A stretch of DNA of 6,937 nucleotides from Candidatus Brocadiia bacterium (GCA_020062035.1 JAGUXD010000047.1:1-6937), one strand, 5' to 3'; counted from the stretch's first letter, positions 1 to 6,423 are shown. The notes: generated by a model not told the origin, from the letters alone. A program made the numbers and translations.

Positions 1-8
1 AAGTATCT

Positions 9-82
9 GTTCAAATAGTTCAACAGTTCAAGGAGTTCAAAATGACACCTTAAAGTCTTTGAACACCTTAAACTCCTTAAAC
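9..82. repeat. Array of GTTCAA-like units forming a long imperfect inverted repeat at the 3' end of plsY
   Basis: GTTCAA occurs four times at 9, 18, 26 and 35 (spacing 9, 8, 9). The opposite orientation follows as TTTGAAC at 58-64 and CTTAAAC at 67-73 and 76-82. Perfect arms GTTCAAA (35-41) and TTTGAAC (58-64) enclose a 16-nt loop, and weaker pairing extends outward to about 18 and 82 with one bulge. Two C/A mismatches on the + strand (29/70 and 21/79) become G-U wobbles in the leftward transcript, so the fold suits plsY mRNA better. It overlaps the last codons of plsY. No U-run follows it inside the window, so calling it an intrinsic terminator is not justified; a 3' mRNA structure or a repeat array fits equally well. 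Confidence 0.6.
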
Positions 83-796
83 TTTATCTGATTTTCCCCA
101 CAGATTAACCCTCGGCTCTGTCCCTTTAATCAACCGTTTGATGTTGGGAATATGTTTGATGATAACTAATATGGATGCCACAATACAAATGCCCATTACA
201 GGTATAGTAAAATGCATTTCCCACATGCAAGGGAAATTATATTGACTCTGCCACCAGAAAACTATGGGTAATGCGATAGCCGCCATAATTGAGGCAAAAG
301 AGACATAACGTAATAACAGAAAGAATATCAGCCAAATAAGTAATACTATAGGAATCACTGGTAGAAATTGCGTGATTGCTAAAAAGACACCTAATGCAGT
401 TGCTACTCCTTTGCCTCCCCTAAAACGAATATATACAGGGAAGAGATGCCCAAGAATTAATCCTAGACCTATGGCGATTGCGCTTTCCGTAACAGGAAAA
501 TAAACACTACTAAAATCAATGTCAGGATGTCTTGGTGGTATCTTGTACATTACCTGTGGAGAAAACGTAAGATTGCTAAGAATATAAAATGTCGGAACAA
601 ATCCTTTAGCGACATCCAGTATAAAGCATAAAATCCCCCAAGGCATACCCAAAAACCTTGCTACATTAGTTGCTCCAATATTCCCGCTACCAACCGTGCG
701 GACATCTATACCCTTCACGAGTTTAACTATTATATATCCAAACGGTATGGAACCAATCAGGTATCCAACAATCGCACAAACTAAATAATAAATCAT
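77..796 (-). CDS. plsY: Acyl-phosphate:glycerol-3-phosphate acyltransferase PlsY
   Basis: PlsY is an integral inner-membrane enzyme that transfers an acyl group from acyl-phosphate to glycerol-3-phosphate, giving lysophosphatidic acid, the first step of phospholipid synthesis in most bacteria. All three conserved cytoplasmic motifs are visible. Motif 1 comprises GSIPFG (15-20) with D31-R33 and GSGNIGATN (36-44). Motif 2 is GHLFP (116-120) with RFRGGKG (124-130). The C-terminal motif is KGTEPR, ending near 229. The rest is strongly hydrophobic, as expected for about seven membrane helices. At 239 residues it is longer than the usual roughly 200-215. The excess is an insertion of some 20 residues (about 74-103) between the DVAKG helix and the GHLFP helix, in a loop predicted to be extracytoplasmic. 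It lies 29 bp downstream of gmhA and is probably co-transcribed with it. No clear Shine-Dalgarno precedes the ATG. Identity is secure. Confidence 0.95.
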   Translation of the reverse strand: MIYYLVCAIVGYLIGSIPFGYIIVKLVKGIDVRTVGSGNIGATNVARFLGMPWGILCFILDVAKGFVPTFYILSNLTFSPQVMYKIPPRHPDIDFSSVYFPVTESAIAIGLGLILGHLFPVYIRFRGGKGVATALGVFLAITQFLPVIPIVLLIWLIFFLLLRYVSFASIMAAIALPIVFWWQSQYNFPCMWEMHFTIPVMGICIVASILVIIKHIPNIKRLIKGTEPRVNLWGKSDKV

Positions 797-825
797 TTTG
801 TTGTAATCTGTGTTTATCTATGGTT

Positions 826-1398
826 TCAAAAAGCCCTATCAATCATCTCGCAGATAATATGACCGACAGTAATATGGCATTCCTGGATACGGGCAGAGAT
901 GTCAGACGGCGCAGAGAAGCACAAATCCACAGATGCCTTTAGTTTATTCTTCTTATTACCTGTAAATCCGATAGTAAAAGCACTTCTCCGACAAGCCAAC
1001 CGAACTGCTTTGATGACATTAGGTGAGTTGCCACTGGTAGATAAAGCAATTACCACATCACCTTTATTTACCAATGCTTCTACCTGACGGGAGAATACAT
1101 TCTCAAACCCATAGTCATTGGCAATAGAAGTAAGATTAGAGGTATTAGTAGTAAGGGCAATAGCAGGCAACGCCCGGCGATTGTGACGGCTAAAACAACC
1201 CACTATCTCTGCGGCAATATGCTGGGCGTCTGCAGCGCTTCCTCCATTCCCGAATAATACAATCTTATTACCCTTCTTAAGCACGTTAATAACCTCTCCG
1301 GCTATTTTGGTAATTACTTTTACTTGATTAAGCATCAGATATTTGGTCTCTGCTGATTTTATCAGCAATCTGGTAATCTTATTGGATATATTTTTCAT
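826..1398 (-). CDS. gmhA: Sedoheptulose-7-phosphate isomerase (phosphoheptose isomerase, SIS fold)
   Basis: GmhA converts D-sedoheptulose 7-phosphate to D-glycero-D-manno-heptose 7-phosphate in the cytoplasm, the first committed step towards ADP- or GDP-heptose for LPS core, S-layer or other glycans. The 190-residue length is typical. The sugar-phosphate motif GNGGSAADAQH (50-60) is intact, as are the ALSTSGNSPNV phosphate loop (118-128) and the ARIQECHITVGH segment (169-180). The zinc ligands known from E. coli GmhA have counterparts at H60, E64, Q172 and H180. The N-terminal helix (1-40) matches the family's dimer/tetramer helix. The ATG is preceded by AGAGG on the minus strand (1403-1407), 4 nt upstream, which supports this start. 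It is the first gene of a probable gmhA-plsY unit. Related SIS proteins such as DiaA share this fold, but the complete set of zinc ligands favours GmhA. Confidence 0.9.
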   Translation of the reverse strand: MKNISNKITRLLIKSAETKYLMLNQVKVITKIAGEVINVLKKGNKIVLFGNGGSAADAQHIAAEIVGCFSRHNRRALPAIALTTNTSNLTSIANDYGFENVFSRQVEALVNKGDVVIALSTSGNSPNVIKAVRLACRRSAFTIGFTGNKKNKLKASVDLCFSAPSDISARIQECHITVGHIICEMIDRAF

Positions 1399-1511
1399 AC
1401 AACCTCTTTTCTTCTTTTATATATGAATGACATAAATCTCTACTGAAGTCAATCAGATTAAAGCAAAATCTCTTGTAGTAACCAAGCACATAATTTATTG
1501 TATGGAATTTC

Positions 1512-1554
1512 AATGTCCTCTCTATCAAGAGGGGATTTAGGGGTGTGTGGCCCC
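1512..1554. repeat. Probable dispersed intergenic repeat with short inverted arms
   Basis: The stretch holds a small hairpin, CCTCT (1517-1521) and AGAGG (1528-1532) around a 6-nt loop. A purine/GT-rich block follows (GGGGATTTAGGGGTGTG, 1531-1547), and then GGGG (1540-1543) paired with CCCC (1551-1554). It is more GC-rich than the surrounding AT-rich spacer. The pattern resembles dispersed non-coding repeats that I recall from uncultured bacterial genomes, but no second copy exists in this window, so repeat status is inference. On the minus strand it opens a spurious reading frame. Confidence 0.45.
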
Positions 1555-1555
1555 A

Positions 1556-1580
1556 TGCTCCCAACGAGAGCAGGATTTTT
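1556..1580 (+). terminator. Weak terminator-like hairpin followed by a T-run
   Basis: TGCTC (1556-1560) and GAGCA (1568-1572) form a perfect 5-bp stem with a 7-nt loop. GGA and five T residues (1576-1580) follow. The stem is short and no rightward gene ends upstream within the window, so it may simply be the right end of the adjacent repeat, or it may insulate the promoter that starts 2 nt later. Confidence 0.25.
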
Positions 1581-1581
1581 C

Positions 1582-1609
1582 TTGACAATACATTGGCAGA
1601 ATTTATAAT
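1582..1609 (+). promoter_or_regulatory. Near-consensus sigma-70 promoter for the lipoprotein-peptidase unit
   Basis: A perfect -35 TTGACA (1582-1587) and a perfect -10 TATAAT (1604-1609) are separated by 16 nt (1588-1603). Transcription would start near 1616, about 13 nt before the ATG at 1629, giving a very short leader with no evident Shine-Dalgarno. This is the only strong promoter-like site I see in the divergent intergenic region. The 1-nt-short spacer is within the normal range for the housekeeping sigma factor. Confidence 0.75.
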
Positions 1610-1628
1610 CCTTTTCCAAAAGAAATGT

Positions 1629-2195
1629 ATGAAAAATATCATTATTTATATTGTTGTTATAATTATATCCATTATCCTATTAAGTTGTTCTTCTGTTAAA
1701 AAGATATCCAAGGTAATTGATGATGACACTGATTTAATCGGTTATATGCTCAATACCCGTGGTCTAAGCAGAGAAACTGCGCGTCTGGAACCAGAAACAC
1801 TGGGTACACTATCTTCCCAACAACGACTGCTTCAGCCGCATTTCCTGCGGTACTGGAAAAATCCCTACGAGTTTCCTAAATTTGTCTATGGAATTCTCAA
1901 AAACCAGGAAAAACACTGTGCGGATAAGGAAAAAGGCATATTTGAATTATTTGGCTTGTCGCAGGTTCGCAACGACTACAAGGCGGCTTTCATGTTTGAC
2001 TTCGTCCCTTCTTTACAACCTGACCAAGATACCCCCTGTGCCCAAGGTGCTGGCATACTTGGATACGGATTTCTGATTGACAATGCCGGAGACGATACAT
2101 TCACTGAAGTGAACAATGCAGAACTTAAGCACTTTTTTAGCACTGAAAAAAAGGTCAAAAACCCCCTTAAGTTCAGGGTTCGAGGTTTCGTATGA
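1629..2195 (+). CDS. Small predicted lipoprotein with a single AQG/GDD-type motif, possibly truncated
   Basis: The reading frame is open from 1545, but the ATG at 1629 is chosen because it begins a textbook lipoprotein signal: K2, a hydrophobic stretch (3-18) and lipobox L17-L18-S19-C20. It also falls just after the promoter at 1582-1609. The mature protein of about 169 residues should be attached to a membrane by C20. Residues 25-130 are mixed and unrecognised. Near the C-terminus AQG (138-140) is followed by GYGFLIDNAGDDTF (145-158). This matches the unit (AQG-x-G-x(2)-G-x-G-x-L-x-D-x(2)-G-D-D-x-aromatic) that I associate with repeat-bearing exported proteins of uncultured and planctomycete-like bacteria, where several copies are usual. 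Only one copy is present and the frame ends 30 residues later, so shortening of a longer ancestor is possible. Its stop overlaps the next start as ATGA (2192-2195), implying translational coupling to the peptidase. Function unknown. Confidence 0.75.
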   Translation: MKNIIIYIVVIIISIILLSCSSVKKISKVIDDDTDLIGYMLNTRGLSRETARLEPETLGTLSSQQRLLQPHFLRYWKNPYEFPKFVYGILKNQEKHCADKEKGIFELFGLSQVRNDYKAAFMFDFVPSLQPDQDTPCAQGAGILGYGFLIDNAGDDTFTEVNNAELKHFFSTEKKVKNPLKFRVRGFV

Positions 2196-5100
2196 AAGTA
2201 TTGTCTTATTTGTTTGCCCTTATCTGTTTAATCGCGACCTTACTCGGACCCTGGCTGAATTGTCAAACACCCGGTGATGTCGGACACCAGCCACAGATTA
2301 CAGCGAAGCGTCAGATTAAATCAGAGAAACCGCTACCGTTACCTATTACCAAACACCAGATTATCGCAGAATTGGACCCGGTAAACCACTATATTAATGT
2401 AAAGGATACTATGGATGTAGTGGTAGAAAAAGTGTCTTCCTCTGGAGACACTTCTTTCTATTTTGCCCTACACCCTGCTACGGAACTGAAATCACTTACC
2501 CTGCAGGACAAACCGCTTAAGTTTAATAAAGGTCAATCAGAGGGTCTGCAGGAATATACATTCAAACTACCGGTCCCACCCACTAAAACACCAGTTCGGT
2601 TCACTCTAATCTGTACCTATGAGGGCAGGATTTTTGATAAGCCCGCTGATGAAAAGACACTCGGCTTTCTGACCGGCGGTGCGACCTCTGGCATCATCTC
2701 AGAACAAGGCGTGTATCTCCATCACGGAACCGGCTGGTATCCAAGAACTTCCTTAAGCCCGATGATCCTCTTTGATGTCTCCACCATCACACCTCTGGGC
2801 TGGGAAGTGGTCGGACAGGATGAGTTAAAAGAACGCACTGTGATTAATGGCAAAATCAAGACCATCTGGACGAGCCAGATTCCTTTTGATTCCTATTCTC
2901 TTGTTGCTGGTAAATGGCTCATCACAGAAGAAATATTTAATGACATCCGCATCGCAACATATTTTTCTGAGGATACTCAATCACTTGCCAAAGACTATCT
3001 GGAAGCCACCAAAGAATTCCTGACAGTGTTTACTCAGTTTCTTACACCATATCCCTACAAATCGTTTTCTATAGTAGAGAACTTTTTTACCACGGGTTAT
3101 GGTATGCCGTCATATACACTTCTTGGCAAGGATGTGATTATGCGCAAACACATCCACGAAGGCGGACTCGGACACGAGATTATGCACTGCTGGTGGGGTA
3201 ATTATGTGAATGTGGATGAGACCCGTGGTAACTGGTGTGAAGGTCTAACAACTTATTGTTCCAATTATTACTATTTAGAATTAAAGCCCGCCAAAGGCGG
3301 ATCCGCCTCTGGCGGAAAAACGGCTCAAGATGCCCTTAATTACCGACGAATAAACTGCTTGAAGTTTTCTGCCTTTATTAACGAGTCAAACGATTATCCG
3401 GTCAGGCAATTTGTAGGCAAACAGGCGGAAATAGATAACGAAATCGGCTATGGCAAACCAGCCGCAATCTTTCATATGTTAAGGCAGATGCTTACAGATA
3501 AAGTGTTCTTTGATGGCTTGCGATTGGTCATCAAGGAAAAGGGCGCTAATAAAGCAACCTGGGATGATTTCCAGTCCGCCTTTGAGAAGATTTCAGGCCA
3601 AAAACTCCAGTGGTTCTTTGACCAGTGGCTGGACAGGACCGGCATACCTGACCTCTCGCTGGAAAACGTCACCCTAAGTTCCGAGGGAGACAAACAAACT
3701 ATCTATTTTACCATCAAGCAAAATATTCTTGTGCCTTTTAAACTCTTTCTGCCTGTAGTAATCACCACAGATAAAGAAAGAAAGGAAAAGGTTATAGAAG
3801 TATCTAACATCGTGGAACCCAAAACCATAGAGGTAGGCGCAGGCAGGGTTATTTCAATTGCCATTGACCCGGAATATCATGTGTTCCGTCGGCTCAAGGG
3901 TAGAGAACTCTGGCCCTGTTTAGGTGCAACATTAGGCGACAGAGACCTTTTGATTGTTTATCCAAGTGCCGGAAACAGCGAGGAGAAAACACTCTATAAA
4001 AAAGTCGCTGAGCGCGTCAGTGCAATCCAGAAAACGCCAATGAAGGCAGATAACAAGCTCACTCAACAAGACCTGAATAACAATTCGCTTCTTATATTGG
4101 GGCATCCGGCAATAAATCTTCTCTCGTCGCAATTAATAAATAACGCAAGATTTAAGCCGGTAAATTTTTATCTTACAAGAGATGGATTTAGTGTGAATAA
4201 TATGACCTATCAATCTCCCAATCAGGCGATTCTTGCTTCATTCTGGAATCCATATAATGACAAAAAATATCTTACTCTCTTCATCGGCTTGTCTAAAGAG
4301 GCCGTAGAACGACCTTCACGGATTATCTTTTTCTACCGCTGGGAGCAGTATGTGCTCTTTGAACAAGGACAGATGATAAAGAAGGGCGATTTTACTCCAC
4401 CTTTTAATGCATTAGAATATCAGTTCATTGATGGGGGAAGAGAGTCAGCAAAACCAGAAATAAAGAAATCACTTCGTCTGGCGAATATCAAGCGATATTA
4501 TGATTATCTATCTTCGGCAGCATTAGCCGGCAGGGCCGCGGGAACTGAAGGCGATAGATCAGCCGCTGATTACATCGCTTCTCACTTCAAGAAATACCGC
4601 CTTGTCCCCGGCGGTGATAATAATTCCTACCTTCAGAACTTTAATGTCAGGATACAGGAACTGGACAGTAAGAATCCGTTCGTAATAAAATTACTTGATA
4701 AAATAGAAAGAGAAGGCATTACGGAGTCGCAACGGAGTCTCAGTGGGGCGGAGAATTACTGCCGAACCTACAATGTCGTAGGTATTCTTAAAGGCACGAC
4801 AGAGGAGGAAGTGATTGTGGGCGCACATTATGACCATCTCGGCATTGGCTCAGATGGCAAACACTTTCCCGGCGCTAACGATAATGCCTCGGGAGTCGCT
4901 GGCTTACTGGCACTGGCTGAACGTCTTACTGAATCAGGAATTAAACCCAAACGTAATATCATCTTTGTTGCCTTCGGTGCTGAAGAATTGGGGCTTCTTG
5001 GCTCAAGATATTACGCTACAACCAGAACCGACCCGCTCAAGACAATTGCGATGTTCAATATGGATATGCTTGGTAGAGGTAGTCCCGAAGAACTCTATGT

Positions 5101-5476
5101 AATAGGTGTCTTAAGAAACCCTGAATTATACGAGATGGTCAAAAAGACAAATGCCCAATCAGGATTCACCCCGTTAGAAACCTCGTCTCTAACGGGGCTT
5201 ACACTTAAGGATAATATTGAGTTTGCCTTTAACTTCGGCTCTGACCATTATCCTTTCCATCAAGCAAAAATTCCATCTCTCAATTTCACCTCCAGTAGAT
5301 TTCCAGAAGAACATACAGTAAATGATACACCGGACAAAATTAACCCTGAAAAGATTGACAGAATCATAGATCTTATTTATAATTCTGTGTTACAAATAAT
5401 CGGGTCGGACATCAGATTTCCGGTTCCCAAGGATGTGGATGTTCCTTTCCCATCAATGGACAAGAAACATCATTGA
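2192..5476 (+). CDS. Exported double metallopeptidase: M1-family domain fused to M28-family domain
   Basis: The ATG is preceded by GAGG (2182-2185), 6 nt upstream, and overlaps the lipoprotein stop. Residues 1-24 form a Sec-type signal (K2, hydrophobic 4-19); C24 lies in a poor lipobox. An M1-like beta domain (about 50-250) leads to the catalytic domain. This carries GYGMPSY (302-308) in place of GXMEN, zinc site H328-E-I-M-H332 with E350 as third ligand, and Y420 as the likely transition-state tyrosine. A beta domain follows, ending at DPEYHVFRRL (559-568). A further region (about 569-760, unrecognised, possibly alpha/beta) precedes an M28 domain (about 761-1080). The M28 ligands are complete: H879 in AHYDH, D897 in NDNASG, catalytic E931 with E932, D958 in NMDMLGR, and H1041. 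Both sites look active; the protein probably degrades peptides outside the cytoplasm. Two palindromic repeats lie within the gene, encoding 366-375 and 993-1002. Substrate unknown. Confidence 0.9.
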   Translation: MKVLSYLFALICLIATLLGPWLNCQTPGDVGHQPQITAKRQIKSEKPLPLPITKHQIIAELDPVNHYINVKDTMDVVVEKVSSSGDTSFYFALHPATELKSLTLQDKPLKFNKGQSEGLQEYTFKLPVPPTKTPVRFTLICTYEGRIFDKPADEKTLGFLTGGATSGIISEQGVYLHHGTGWYPRTSLSPMILFDVSTITPLGWEVVGQDELKERTVINGKIKTIWTSQIPFDSYSLVAGKWLITEEIFNDIRIATYFSEDTQSLAKDYLEATKEFLTVFTQFLTPYPYKSFSIVENFFTTGYGMPSYTLLGKDVIMRKHIHEGGLGHEIMHCWWGNYVNVDETRGNWCEGLTTYCSNYYYLELKPAKGGSASGGKTAQDALNYRRINCLKFSAFINESNDYPVRQFVGKQAEIDNEIGYGKPAAIFHMLRQMLTDKVFFDGLRLVIKEKGANKATWDDFQSAFEKISGQKLQWFFDQWLDRTGIPDLSLENVTLSSEGDKQTIYFTIKQNILVPFKLFLPVVITTDKERKEKVIEVSNIVEPKTIEVGAGRVISIAIDPEYHVFRRLKGRELWPCLGATLGDRDLLIVYPSAGNSEEKTLYKKVAERVSAIQKTPMKADNKLTQQDLNNNSLLILGHPAINLLSSQLINNARFKPVNFYLTRDGFSVNNMTYQSPNQAILASFWNPYNDKKYLTLFIGLSKEAVERPSRIIFFYRWEQYVLFEQGQMIKKGDFTPPFNALEYQFIDGGRESAKPEIKKSLRLANIKRYYDYLSSAALAGRAAGTEGDRSAADYIASHFKKYRLVPGGDNNSYLQNFNVRIQELDSKNPFVIKLLDKIEREGITESQRSLSGAENYCRTYNVVGILKGTTEEEVIVGAHYDHLGIGSDGKHFPGANDNASGVAGLLALAERLTESGIKPKRNIIFVAFGAEELGLLGSRYYATTRTDPLKTIAMFNMDMLGRGSPEELYVIGVLRNPELYEMVKKTNAQSGFTPLETSSLTGLTLKDNIEFAFNFGSDHYPFHQAKIPSLNFTSSRFPEEHTVNDTPDKINPEKIDRIIDLIYNSVLQIIGSDIRFPVPKDVDVPFPSMDKKHH
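3288..3315. repeat. 28-bp near-perfect palindromic element inside the M1 domain
   Basis: The two halves, CCGCCAAAGGCGGA (3288-3301) and TCCGCCTCTGGCGG (3302-3315), are reverse complements except for one position pair (A/C opposite), centred on GGATCC. Each half is also its own 5-bp hairpin (CCGCC / GGCGG) with a 3-nt loop. It is far more GC-rich than the flanking gene. In frame it encodes the low-complexity peptide PAKGGSASGG (366-375), 16 residues after zinc ligand E350, between a YYYLEL helix and the conserved QDALNYRR segment. This looks like a mobile palindromic repeat that landed in a surface loop without breaking the frame. Confidence 0.8.
4731..4749. repeat. Short direct repeat in the M28 domain coding sequence
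   Basis: ACGGAGTC occurs at 4731-4738 and again at 4742-4749, an 11-bp period. It encodes part of the peptide TESQRSLSG, in a segment just before the conserved YNVVGIL strand of the M28 domain that I would expect to vary in length. It may be a small duplication or the remnant of a third inserted element; chance cannot be excluded. Confidence 0.35.
5169..5197. repeat. Perfect 10-bp-arm inverted repeat inside the M28 domain
   Basis: CCCCGTTAGA (5169-5178) and TCTAACGGGG (5188-5197) are exact reverse complements around a 9-nt loop, in which two further pairs (5180/5186 and 5181/5185) can form. It is unrelated in sequence to the palindrome at 3288-3315. In frame it encodes TPLETSSLTG (993-1002), between the metal ligand D958 and the conserved GSDHYPF segment, in a region likely to be a loop. 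There is no T-run and the gene continues for about 280 bp beyond, so it is not a terminator. Confidence 0.8.
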
Positions 5477-5523
5477 GAAAAGATTACTAACCACAAATAC
5501 TGATAAAAGTTAAAAGCACCAGA

Positions 5524-6417
5524 ATGGAAAATAGAATAGCCGATATGAAATCCAAAATGCCGATGTATTTAATGGTAACTTTCTTGGGCATTGTGTTTGC
5601 TTGGGCATGGTATGATATGCTTTCTAAACTTAAGCCAGATATAATATCCCACGGGGACAGTCTGCGGATTGTTTATAATCATATTAAAGAAGAAGATGTC
5701 GGATATCCGTATAGATTTTTCATCACCGTCTCGACTTCTAAAATAGCAAAAGACAGTGTTAAGTTATACTGGTTAGATGGCAATAATTTCAAAGATAGGT
5801 ATCCGAACCTACAGAAAACCGATTTTAATACCGCAATAATGAGTTCTGCTGAAAAGGGCGGTTTTTATGCTCATTCCTTACCTGCATTAGAAAAAGCCGG
5901 GCAATATTATTTCTTCATGGAAATCAGCGATAGCCAGAATAACCTTATCACGACAATGCCCGAAAATGCAATGGAGAAAAAGAACTTTTATAGAGTAACC
6001 TATAAACAAGACCCAACCAAATGGGTATTGTTAATCCATATCTTCTTGATGCTCGTGGCATTATTCTTTTTAATTCACGCATTCTATTTTGCCTTTGATT
6101 ACCTCTGGAATAAAACAGCCCAGAATATTGGTAAAACAGTTTCTTGTATCTTTTGGGGATTAGTTTGTTATGGTATCTCAGGATTTCCTTTAGGGTTCTG
6201 GATGGCGTATGAGAAATATGGTATTGTCTGGAATGGATTTCCAGTTGGAAACGATGTTACAGATAATAAAACACTGTTTAATTTCGTATATTGGTTTATT
6301 ATCCTTGCTCTGAAGAAGAGAAATATTATCGGTAACAAAACATTTGCATGGCTGACTATTTTAGGCGGGGTTCTGACAATAGTTATTAGGTTTGCGATTT
6401 CACACGAAGTTAAATAA
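5524..6417 (+). CDS. Multi-pass membrane protein with extracytoplasmic beta-rich domain, function unknown
   Basis: This 297-residue protein is not one I can name. A membrane anchor lies at about 13-31. A soluble segment (about 35-165) follows, with alternating hydrophobic strands and the pattern GGFYAHSLPALEKAGQYYFF near its end, suggesting an immunoglobulin-like or other beta-sandwich fold facing outward. Four hydrophobic stretches come next (about 167-191, 203-226, 250-264 and 274-291), and the loop between the last but one pair carries W-N-G-F-P-V-G-N-D-V-T-D-N-K-T. It starts 47 bp after the peptidase gene, with no promoter or terminator between them, so co-transcription is plausible. There is no good Shine-Dalgarno; the ATG at 5545 is an alternative start that keeps the first membrane segment. 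It is a paralogue of the next gene, beginning 6 bp after its stop. It could be a sensor, an anchor for a partner, or part of a membrane complex; the sequence does not decide. Confidence 0.75.
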   Translation: MENRIADMKSKMPMYLMVTFLGIVFAWAWYDMLSKLKPDIISHGDSLRIVYNHIKEEDVGYPYRFFITVSTSKIAKDSVKLYWLDGNNFKDRYPNLQKTDFNTAIMSSAEKGGFYAHSLPALEKAGQYYFFMEISDSQNNLITTMPENAMEKKNFYRVTYKQDPTKWVLLIHIFLMLVALFFLIHAFYFAFDYLWNKTAQNIGKTVSCIFWGLVCYGISGFPLGFWMAYEKYGIVWNGFPVGNDVTDNKTLFNFVYWFIILALKKRNIIGNKTFAWLTILGGVLTIVIRFAISHEVK

Positions 6418-6423
6418 AAGGAT

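Noticed and set aside
1..82. CRISPR array
   Set aside because: The GTTCAA units are only 6 nt with 2-3 nt gaps and occur in both orientations; there are no repeat-spacer units of CRISPR size and no cas genes.
899..1087. 62-codon + strand frame opposite gmhA
   Set aside because: Antisense to conserved GmhA motifs, with no ribosome site or recognisable product.
1545..1628. Longer GTG start for the lipoprotein gene
   Set aside because: It would place 28 residues before the lipoprotein signal and start upstream of the -35/-10 boxes, inside the repeat; the ATG at 1629 starts directly at the signal peptide.
1379..1642. 87-codon minus-strand frame across the divergent intergenic region
   Set aside because: It runs through the probable intergenic repeat and the promoter, overlaps the start of gmhA, shows no recognisable domain, and its peptide is largely translated repeat.
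4815..5102. 95-codon + strand frame within the peptidase gene
   Set aside because: It overlaps the M28 catalytic core, where the main frame carries every conserved motif.
5169..5197. Intrinsic terminator inside the peptidase gene
   Set aside because: The stem is good but no T-run follows, and an intact M28 C-terminus including H1041 is encoded downstream.
5477..5523. Promoter or terminator between the peptidase and membrane-protein genes
   Set aside because: The 47-bp AT-rich gap shows no convincing -35/-10 pair, hairpin or T-run.
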